Shown here piece by piece: positions 31,687-37,539 of a DNA stretch of 41,866 bases. Under the pieces are notes generated by a model, which was not told where the DNA came from, searched no databases, and worked only from the letters and a program-made list of their open reading frames with translations. The stretch lies in the NCBI GenBank assembly GCA_015056105.1, contig SVGX01000008.1:1-41866 (forward strand), in the 5' to 3' direction. The DNA comes from Clostridiales bacterium (lineage in GTDB: Bacteria; Bacillota; Clostridia; Christensenellales; CAG-138). Within the stretch, counting starts at the first letter, position 1, and each line of letters starts with the position of its first letter. Position numbers and translations under genes: made by a program.

Positions 31687-32043
31687 ATGGCAAGGATTAA
31701 GAGGGCGGTAAACGCCGTTAAAAAACGTCGCAAGGTTTTCAAGCTCGCGAAGGGTTACTATGGTGCCAAGAGCAAGCAGTACCGTGCAGCTTCCCAGCAG
31801 GTCATGAAGTCCATGGCTTACGCCTATGTTGGCCGTAAGCTCAAGAAGCGCGAATATCGCAAGCTGTGGATTGCCCGTATCAATGCGGGTGCCCGCATCT
31901 GCGGTACTACCTACAGCCGCATGATCAACGGCCTCAAGCTCGCCGGCGTCGATGTCAACCGTAAGGTTCTTGCGGATCTCGCTGTGAACGATATGAATGC
32001 GTTCCGTGAGCTCGTGAACGTCGCCAACGAAGCGCGCGCGTAA
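31687..32043 (+). CDS. rplT: 50S ribosomal protein L20
   Basis: A 118-residue protein of standard length with [33 protein letters not shown] and [11 protein letters not shown]. It is an early assembly protein of the large subunit, and in Firmicutes also the regulator of this operon through the infC leader. AAGGAGG precedes the ATG. A terminator follows. Confidence 0.97.
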   Translation: MARIKRAVNAVKKRRKVFKLAKGYYGAKSKQYRAASQQVMKSMAYAYVGRKLKKREYRKLWIARINAGARICGTTYSRMINGLKLAGVDVNRKVLADLAVNDMNAFRELVNVANEARA

Positions 32044-32056
32044 ACAAGACCATATT

Positions 32057-32089
32057 CAGGCGCAACCGTATCGGGCTGCGCCTGTTTTT
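32057..32089 (+). terminator. Terminator after rplT
   Basis: CAGGCGCA (32057-32064) pairs with TGCGCCTG (32077-32084), followed by TTTTT. Confidence 0.85.
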
Positions 32090-32115
32090 ATCCGGGACGC
32101 CGGAAGGAAAGGGGA

Positions 32116-32883
32116 ATGTGGATGCTTATTGAAAGCACACGCAACGAAACGGTAAAACGCGCAAGAGCCCTTGCACAGCGTAAGGGAAGGCTTGAGCAGG
32201 GCGTTCATTTCATCGAAGGGGAAAAGCTGGTACGGGAGGCTGTGATCTCCGGCGCACAGTTTGCGGATGCCTTTATCGAAGAAGGACATGACCTGATGAA
32301 AGCGGTGCTTGAGGGCAGCGGCGCAACGGTATACACCGTCAAGCGCAGCGTGATGGAAAGCCTGACCCAGACCGGGACGCCCCAGTGGGTGTGCGCTACC
32401 GTGAAAACGCCGGAGCAGCCCATTCCGGAATATTATCCCGCGGGGCTTATTGTGGCGCTTGACTGCGTGCAGGATCCCGGCAATCTCGGTACCATCCTGC
32501 GCACGGCGGACGCCATGGGCGCTGCGGGCCTTCTTCTTGGCGAAGGCTGCGCGGATCCCTATGCGCCGAAACCGCTCCGTGCCGCAATGGGATCCATTTA
32601 CCATGTCCCCGTATGGCAGGGAAGCCTTGAAACGGAGATCGGCCGTTTGGCTGAACAGGGATTTAAACTTGTATGCGGTCATTTGAAGGGCGGAAGTGAA
32701 CTGCCGGACCCCGGCGGGAAATGCGTTCTTGTAATCGGCAATGAAGGAAACGGCGTCAGCGACGCAATCGCCGATCGGTGTGATAAATATCGCCTGCCCA
32801 TGTACGGTTTTGCGGAATCCCTCAATGCTTCCGTTGCGGCGGGCATTCTCATTTATGAGCTTGCGCGGAAAATGCGCGGATAA
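32116..32883 (+). CDS. TrmH-family (SPOUT) RNA 2'-O-methyltransferase
   Basis: A 255-residue SpoU/TrmH-type methyltransferase. The N-terminal substrate-binding part reads STRNETVKRARALAQRKGR...HFIEGEKLVREAV. The SPOUT knot has the three motifs: LDCVQDPGNLGTILRTADAMG (motif 1), VLVIGNEGNGVS (motif 2) and YGFAESLNASVAAGILIYE (motif 3). It uses S-adenosylmethionine to methylate a ribose in rRNA or tRNA; the target is unknown. Its place after rplT is common in Firmicutes. The start could be ATG 32116 (AAGGA upstream) or ATG 32122 (GGGG upstream). Confidence 0.9.
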   Translation: MWMLIESTRNETVKRARALAQRKGRLEQGVHFIEGEKLVREAVISGAQFADAFIEEGHDLMKAVLEGSGATVYTVKRSVMESLTQTGTPQWVCATVKTPEQPIPEYYPAGLIVALDCVQDPGNLGTILRTADAMGAAGLLLGEGCADPYAPKPLRAAMGSIYHVPVWQGSLETEIGRLAEQGFKLVCGHLKGGSELPDPGGKCVLVIGNEGNGVSDAIADRCDKYRLPMYGFAESLNASVAAGILIYELARKMRG

Positions 32884-32907
32884 AACGAAATCGGAAAAGC
32901 ATGCAAC

Positions 32908-32936
32908 TTGACATGAAAACCAAAAAACAATAAAGT
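32908..32936 (+). promoter_or_regulatory. Unassigned promoter-like sequence
   Basis: TTGACA (32908-32913) and TAAAGT (32931-32936) are spaced 17 bp. No plus-strand gene follows until 33434; a hairpin at 32957-32992 comes soon after. It may be fortuitous or drive a very short RNA. Confidence 0.35.
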
Positions 32937-32956
32937 ACCAGTGTTTTATCACCAAA

Positions 32957-32992
32957 GTAAGGGCCCGGCATTAAACTATGCCGGGCTCTTAC
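32957..32992. terminator. Hairpin between the convergent trmH-family and membrane-protein genes
   Basis: GTAAGGGCCCGGCAT pairs with ATGCCGGGCTCTTAC (one G-U pair) around TAAACT. The stem is long and GC-rich but lacks a T-run on either side. Confidence 0.55.
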
Positions 32993-33080
32993 AGATAGGG
33001 CGGCTCCCAAATCACCCTAAAACCGTACAGATTCTCAGCATGAAGGCGAGTTTTTTGGCAGAGTCTAATCTTCGTTTTTC

Positions 33081-33314
33081 TTAAATACGAGAAAATTCAA
33101 ACCAACAAAAAAATGCAATTACGGCAATAATGCTTAGTGTAACAATAAGCATTTCGCGCGGTGCAAGAGGTGCCCGATATGTATAGTATGAATCGATGGG
33201 CCCCAAACTGGTTGATAAACCCTGCGTATCATAAACATAAGAAACCGCGCAGAATATTCCAAGCGCAATTCCGCCAAGAAGAGAAATAATGCCGGCAAGT
33301 TTTCTGTTGCTCAT
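33081..33314 (-). CDS. Small two-TM membrane protein, unknown
   Basis: A 77-residue protein with two hydrophobic segments, about residues 6-28 (AGIISLLGGIALGIFCAVSYVY) and 54-72 (EMLIVTLSIIAVIAFFCWFEF), joined by a polar loop with several Tyr. I do not recognise the family. AAGGAG precedes the ATG at a normal distance. Its promoter faces that of the Xre regulator gene and the two share a perfect palindrome, so its expression is probably controlled by that regulator. Confidence 0.7.
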   Translation of the reverse strand: MSNRKLAGIISLLGGIALGIFCAVSYVYDTQGLSTSLGPIDSYYTYRAPLAPREMLIVTLSIIAVIAFFCWFEFSRI

Positions 33315-33329
33315 AATGGGTTCTCCTTA

Positions 33330-33357
33330 TTGAAAATAATATTTGCACTTATATAAG
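33330..33357 (+). promoter_or_regulatory. Probable promoter of the Xre regulator gene
   Basis: TTGAAA (33330-33335) and TATAAG (33352-33357) are spaced 16 bp, and the -10 lies inside the palindrome. Confidence 0.45.
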
Positions 33358-33365
33358 TGCAAATA
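33340..33365. promoter_or_regulatory. Perfect 26-bp palindromic operator
   Basis: The half-site TATTTGCACTTAT is followed immediately by its exact reverse complement. It covers the predicted transcription start of the minus-strand membrane-protein gene and the -10 of a plus-strand promoter for the Xre gene. Length and symmetry fit binding by a dimer such as the adjacent Xre-type regulator. Confidence 0.75.
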
Positions 33366-33366
33366 A

Positions 33367-33395
33367 AGTCTACCACTTGCATAGAATTGAGTCAA
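33367..33395 (-). promoter_or_regulatory. Promoter of the small membrane-protein gene
   Basis: On the minus strand TTGACT (33395-33390) and TAGACT (33372-33367) are spaced 17 bp. The palindrome begins two bases beyond the -10, a classical repressor position. Confidence 0.7.
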
Positions 33396-33433
33396 GGAAA
33401 ATGTTCCGAAACAGGTGCAGGCGGAGGGCTTGA

Positions 33434-33661
33434 ATGGACAAGATCATTGAGAAGAAGGTCGGAGAAAACATCCGGCGTCTTCGCGAACAAAACAAGATGA
33501 CACAGGATCTTCTTGCGGCTAAAATGCAGCTTTTGGGATGTGAGATCACAAGAAGCGCAGTGGCAAAAATCGAAGTAGGACAAAGGCATCTTTATCCTGA
33601 TGAAATTATTCTGATCAAAAAGATATTAGGCGTGTCTTATGAAGATATCTTTTCTGTTTGA
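33434..33661 (+). CDS. Xre-family helix-turn-helix regulator
   Basis: A 75-residue protein consisting only of a Cro/CI-type HTH domain: VGENIRRLREQNKMTQDLLAAKMQLLGCEITRSAVAKIEVGQRHLYPDEIILIKKILGVSYEDIF. TQDLLAAKM is helix 2 and ITRSAVAKIE the recognition helix. No sensor domain is present. GGAGGG precedes the ATG. It probably represses itself and the divergent membrane-protein gene through the palindrome at 33340; this is inference from position. Confidence 0.88.
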   Translation: MDKIIEKKVGENIRRLREQNKMTQDLLAAKMQLLGCEITRSAVAKIEVGQRHLYPDEIILIKKILGVSYEDIFSV

Positions 33662-33699
33662 ATAAAAAACAGAATCGGAAAAACAAGATGAAACAGCAT

Positions 33700-33725
33700 G
33701 AAAAAAGCGCAGCCTGGCTGCGCTT
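33700..33725. terminator. Terminator between the Xre and NUDIX genes
   Basis: AAGCGCAGC (33705-33713) pairs with GCTGCGCTT (33717-33725). On the minus strand it is followed by TTTTTT, so it mainly ends the maf-NUDIX transcript; its stem overlaps the NUDIX stop codon. Confidence 0.8.
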
Positions 33726-34218
33726 ATAATATTTTATCAATATTCGCCAGCAGTCTCCGCCTGTGGGAAGGCACATAGGCATCCGAATTGACAAGGGCAA
33801 GGAATTCATCCTTTGGCAGCCATTTATAGGCCACGGTTTCACCTTCCTGCAGGGTGACGGAATCCTTATCGCAGTCCACGATGCAGAAAAAACCGTGACA
33901 GATGGTGTTTCCTGCCGTTGTGGTGCGGTAAAAGTGGGTAAAGTTCTCTGCACGGATACCGGTCTCTTCAAACAGTTCCCGCTTTGCGGCTTCAAGTGGC
34001 GTTTCACCTTTGAGCGCACTGCCGCCGGCAGTGCCTTCGTAAAGGCCGGGGGAAAGGGGTTTGTTGGGATCGCGGAGCATAACGAGAAAGTCGCCGTCCC
34101 GGTGGCGCACCGTCACATCGGCAACAAGATGGTAAAGCCCTTTCGGTACAGGTTCGCCCCGTACAAGATCTGTTTCGGCGGGCGTGCCGTCTTCATAGTA
34201 AGCATCCCAAAGTTCCAT
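33724..34218 (-). CDS. NUDIX hydrolase
   Basis: A 164-residue NUDIX protein. The full box G-x5-E-x7-R-E-U-x-E-E-x-G-U is at residues 66-88 (GSALKGETPLEAAKRELFEETGI). The N-terminal part MELWDAYYEDGTP...RGEPVPKGLYHLVADVTV recalls NUDIX proteins related to isopentenyl-diphosphate isomerase fold members that hydrolyse nucleotide sugars or damaged nucleotides. The substrate is unknown. It starts eight bases after the maf stop and is co-transcribed with it, pairing two house-cleaning pyrophosphatases. Confidence 0.88.
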   Translation of the reverse strand: MELWDAYYEDGTPAETDLVRGEPVPKGLYHLVADVTVRHRDGDFLVMLRDPNKPLSPGLYEGTAGGSALKGETPLEAAKRELFEETGIRAENFTHFYRTTTAGNTICHGFFCIVDCDKDSVTLQEGETVAYKWLPKDEFLALVNSDAYVPSHRRRLLANIDKIL

Positions 34219-34226
34219 GTGCTGTC

Positions 34227-34823
34227 TTACCTTTCCGACAAATGATCCGCTTTCTGCATCCAGCGGGGATAAATGCCGAATTCCCGCAGCGCCCTGTAAA
34301 GCTTTTGGTTCGGCATGCCGATCACGTTGAAATAGGAACCGTTTACCCGTTCCACCAGCAGTGAGCCGGGGCCCTGTATGCCGTAAGCACCCGCTTTGTC
34401 AAGGGGTTCTTTGGTGCTGATATAAGCGTGGATCTCCTCCGGCGAAAGGGAAGCAAACGTTACATCGGTCTTATCGTGGAAAAGCTGTCGGCGGCCCTCT
34501 GTAAGGATGGCGACACCGGTATAGACCGTATGGGTACGGCTGCTCAGACGGCTCAGGATATGGAATGCGTCGGCTTTATCCTTCGGCTTGCCGATGATAT
34601 TGCCGTCAAGATACACGATGGTATCCGCGCCGATCACGCAGCAATCCCTGTGGGTGGAAAAGACGGCTTCCGCTTTTTTTTCCGCAAGCTTTTCCACGAA
34701 TTCCGCCGGAGCACAGAGCGGCACATCTTCGTTCGCATCGCTGACGATCACCTCATATTCATAATCCATCAGCGCAAGCATTTCACGACGCCGCGGGGAT
34801 TGGGAAGCAAGGATCAGACGCAT
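34227..34823 (-). CDS. maf: Maf-family nucleoside triphosphate pyrophosphatase
   Basis: A 198-residue Maf protein. The N-terminal MRLILASQSPRRREML holds the S-x-S-P-R-R phosphate-binding motif; VIGADTIV and GKPKDKADAFHIL follow, and YGIQGPGSLLVERVNGSYFNVIGMP is the family C-terminal core. Maf proteins hydrolyse dTTP/UTP or modified nucleotides and influence septation. The ATG at 34823 is preceded by AAGGAG; the track start at 34874 adds 17 residues overlapping the promoter. An extended -10 TGTTATACT lies at 34873-34865 on the minus strand. Confidence 0.93.
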   Translation of the reverse strand: MRLILASQSPRRREMLALMDYEYEVIVSDANEDVPLCAPAEFVEKLAEKKAEAVFSTHRDCCVIGADTIVYLDGNIIGKPKDKADAFHILSRLSSRTHTVYTGVAILTEGRRQLFHDKTDVTFASLSPEEIHAYISTKEPLDKAGAYGIQGPGSLLVERVNGSYFNVIGMPNQKLYRALREFGIYPRWMQKADHLSER

Positions 34824-34864
34824 GGTGGTTCTCCTTTTCAAATCAGCATTCAAACAACTTTTAT

Positions 34865-34870
34865 AGTATA
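34865..34870 (-). promoter_or_regulatory. Extended -10 promoter of maf-NUDIX
   Basis: Minus strand TGTTATACT, with TGn directly before TATACT, about 40 nt upstream of the maf start. No -35 consensus. Confidence 0.5.
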
Positions 34871-34954
34871 ACACAAACCTGTATATTGCGCACGGGATGC
34901 GGCAATACTTTCCAACATTCCGATAAAAACATGGAATGTGGGAGGTATCGTTTA

Positions 34955-35989
34955 ATGTGTTTCAACTTTTCGAAATATCTGATGCGCACGGTGGCGGTGG
35001 ATCTTGGTACCGTCAATACGCTTGTTGCGATGAAGGGGCGTGGCATTGTGCTGCGGGAGCCGAGCGCAGCGGCGGTATCCGTCGGAAATCCCGGGGAAAC
35101 GCTTGCCTTTGGCAGGGAAGCGGTACAGCTTGTCGGACGTACGCCCGGCGGCATCCATGTGGTATATCCGCTGCGGGACGGCGTTGTGGCGGATTACACC
35201 CTTGCGGCGGATATGCTTCGTTATTTTATTGAACAGGCACTCGGACACAGGGTAGGTGCGATGGGAATACGCCTTGTACTGTGTCTGCCTCTTTGCGTAA
35301 CGGGTGTGGAACGGCGCGCATTGGCGGAAGCTGCAAAAGAAGCAGGGGCAAGGGAAGTGCTGCTTCTTGATGAGCCGCTTGCGGCTGCCATCGGGGCGGG
35401 ACTTCCCGTATTTGAGCCCGCGGGTTCCATGGTGGTGGATATCGGCGGCGGCACAACGGATGCGGCGGTGATCGCTTTTGGCGGCATTGCGGCCTGCGCT
35501 TCCATCCGAACCGGCGGTACGCATATTGATGCTGCGCTCAGAGAACATGTACAGAAAACGCACGGGGTCCTGATCGGCGAGCGGATGGCGGAAGATGCAA
35601 AGCTGCGCCTTGGCAGCGCCCTGCCCGGCGGTGCGGATCAGATGGAGGTAAGAGGCAGGAAGCTTGAAGGCGGCCTGCCCGCAAGCGTCAGTCTGACGGG
35701 TATGGAGATCTCACACGCCATGGCGCCGGAGATCCGCCGGATCGTGGAGACGGCAAAGGAAGCTCTTGCACAAACACCGCCGGAACTTGCGGGTGATCTT
35801 TACACGAACGGCATCATGCTTACCGGCGGCGGGGCAAAAATACGGGGTCTTGATAAGCTCCTTTCCCACGAAACGGGAATGCCGGTTTTGGTGGATGAGG
35901 ATCCCCTTGACTGTGTGGTGCTCGGTGCCCTCAGCATGCTTGAGCGGGAGGAAGCCTTTGCTTCGGCCGCAAAGACGCTTGAAATATAA
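34955..35989 (+). CDS. mreB: Rod shape-determining protein MreB
   Basis: A 344-residue bacterial actin. Phosphate-binding motifs DLGTVNTLV (phosphate 1) and DIGGGTTDAAVIAFGG (phosphate 2), the connecting LLLDEPLAAAIGAGLPV, and the adenosine motif MLTGGGAKIRGLDKLL are present. MreB filaments at the membrane guide lateral wall synthesis. The ATG at 34955 has GGAGG upstream; the 23 extra residues of the track start are rejected. mreC follows after 140 bp with its own promoter, so mreB may be transcribed partly separately. Confidence 0.93.
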   Translation: MCFNFSKYLMRTVAVDLGTVNTLVAMKGRGIVLREPSAAAVSVGNPGETLAFGREAVQLVGRTPGGIHVVYPLRDGVVADYTLAADMLRYFIEQALGHRVGAMGIRLVLCLPLCVTGVERRALAEAAKEAGAREVLLLDEPLAAAIGAGLPVFEPAGSMVVDIGGGTTDAAVIAFGGIAACASIRTGGTHIDAALREHVQKTHGVLIGERMAEDAKLRLGSALPGGADQMEVRGRKLEGGLPASVSLTGMEISHAMAPEIRRIVETAKEALAQTPPELAGDLYTNGIMLTGGGAKIRGLDKLLSHETGMPVLVDEDPLDCVVLGALSMLEREEAFASAAKTLEI

Positions 35990-36040
35990 TGAAAAAAGGG
36001 GTGCTTTTCTTAACTTAGTGTGACGTTTTGGAAGGATGCC

Positions 36041-36069
36041 TTGCAAGGGCCGCGCCTTGCAAGTATAAT
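36041..36069 (+). promoter_or_regulatory. Promoter of mreC with CTTGCAAG repeats
   Basis: TTGCAA (36041-36046) and TATAAT (36064-36069) are spaced 17 bp. The palindrome CCTTGCAAGG (36039-36048) overlaps the -35, and a second CCTTGCAAG (36055-36063) abuts the -10, 16 bp away. The pair may bind a regulator. Confidence 0.7.
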
Positions 36070-36129
36070 AATGTAGCGGGAAGTTGGGCGAAAACCCTGC
36101 TTATCCCATGTTGTCAGGAGGCAGAAAAC

Positions 36130-36978
36130 TTGCGCGGCTTATTTCAGAATAAACCTTTTGTCATTATGCTCATCGCCATTGTGCTGTTGGGCATTTTGGC
36201 GTTTGCAACATCCGGCGAGCGTTCTGTGACCTGGCTCGAAAGCACGGTGGGAACTGTAGTACAGCCCGTGCAGACCTTTGCATCCAAAGCATCCAACGAG
36301 ATCATCGGCTTTGTACAGCGCATCTTTAAGACCACCGATGCGGATAAGGCGCTTGAACAGCTTTCTGTCCGTCTTGCGCAGCTTGAGACCGTGGAAGAGG
36401 AAAATGAGCGTCTTCGTGCAGAAAATGAACGGCTGAAAGCGCTGCTCAACTACTCGGAGATCTCTTCCGACTATACGCTTGTAACGGCTTCTGTGATCGG
36501 AAACAGCCAGGGTATCTGGTTTGATGTTTTCACCATCAACGCAGGCCGCAACAAGGGAATTGAGACCGATATGCCCGTTGTCAACGCGGACGGATTGATT
36601 GGCAGGGTAACGGAAGTCGGCGCTACATGGAGCAAGGTGACTGCCATTATCGATTCCGGCACGGAGGTATCCGTGATGGTGGAACGTACCCGCGATATCG
36701 GCCTGAGCCGGGGCACCCTTGATACGGGCGAAGTGCATATGCTGGAACTTTATTTCCTTGCTTCGGGCTATGACCTTGTACCCGGCGATGTCATCACCAC
36801 CAATGGCATGGGCAGCGTATACCCGCGCGGCATTACCGTTGGCACCGTAACGGAGGTTTCAAGAAGTTCGGATGCTTCCACCTCCCGTAATGCGGTCATC
36901 CAGCCCAGCGTGGATTTCAGCCATCTTGAAGAGGTCATGGTCATCACCGGTACCGAAGCGGAAGAGGGTGAGGAATAA
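36130..36978 (+). CDS. mreC: Rod shape-determining protein MreC
   Basis: A 282-residue protein with one N-terminal transmembrane helix (FVIMLIAIVLLGILAFA, about 9-25), a coiled coil (LEQLSVRLAQLETVEEENERLRAENERLKALL, near 76-110) and the extracytoplasmic beta domain with GLIGRVTEVGATWSKVTAIID and PGDVITTNGMGSVYPRGITVGTV. MreC links MreB to the wall enzymes. Translation begins at TTG 36130, eight bases after AGGAGG; the track's earlier start (36028) lies upstream of the promoter. mreD begins three bases after its stop. Confidence 0.93.
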   Translation: MRGLFQNKPFVIMLIAIVLLGILAFATSGERSVTWLESTVGTVVQPVQTFASKASNEIIGFVQRIFKTTDADKALEQLSVRLAQLETVEEENERLRAENERLKALLNYSEISSDYTLVTASVIGNSQGIWFDVFTINAGRNKGIETDMPVVNADGLIGRVTEVGATWSKVTAIIDSGTEVSVMVERTRDIGLSRGTLDTGEVHMLELYFLASGYDLVPGDVITTNGMGSVYPRGITVGTVTEVSRSSDASTSRNAVIQPSVDFSHLEEVMVITGTEAEEGEE

Positions 36979-36981
36979 GCC

Positions 36982-37491
36982 GTGCGCAGAATGATCTTAC
37001 CCGTTATGATCCTCATCGGGATCTATCTTGATTCCATTCTTTTCTGCCGTCTCAACATCGGCGGTATCCGCCCGGATACGCTGATGGCTGTGGCGGTATC
37101 GGCGGGCGTGCTGCTCGGCAGCATGAAAGGAGGCCTGCTTGGCCTTGGTTTGGGCCTTTTTATGGATGTACTGTTCGGAAAGTTTATCGGGCTTTCCGCT
37201 ATATCCTATATGGCTGCCGGAATGGTGGGCGGCCTTTTTTTCCAGAAATTTTTTGCGGACAATGTGATCGTTCCCGCCGCCGTTGCGGCAGCAGGCGCAC
37301 TCTTGAAAGAGCATGTTATGATGCTTGCCGTCGCTCTGAACGGGGGAACTTTTTCTTATGGTGCAATGCTCGGCGGCTATGTGCTTCCGTGCATGTTGAT
37401 GACACTCGCGCTTGAAATGCCCGTGCACGTGCTTTTGAAGCGGGGGCTTGCACGGCAAGTGCATGCCGAACACCGCAGCGGCAGGGCATAA
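36982..37491 (+). CDS. mreD: Rod shape-determining protein MreD
   Basis: A 169-residue integral membrane protein with about five transmembrane segments. RPDTLMAVAVSAGVLLGSMKGGLLGLGLGLFMDVLFGKFIGLSAISYM is characteristic of MreD. It completes the MreBCD set that organises the elongation machinery. The GTG at 36982 is used in the annotation; an ATG nine bases later (36991) is also possible, with AGGAA upstream. The PBP2 gene follows after 48 bp. Confidence 0.9.
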   Translation: MRRMILPVMILIGIYLDSILFCRLNIGGIRPDTLMAVAVSAGVLLGSMKGGLLGLGLGLFMDVLFGKFIGLSAISYMAAGMVGGLFFQKFFADNVIVPAAVAAAGALLKEHVMMLAVALNGGTFSYGAMLGGYVLPCMLMTLALEMPVHVLLKRGLARQVHAEHRSGRA

Positions 37492-37539
37492 CAAGGTAAA
37501 AGCATAAGCAGAAAAAGAAGCGGAGGTGAAACGGAGACT

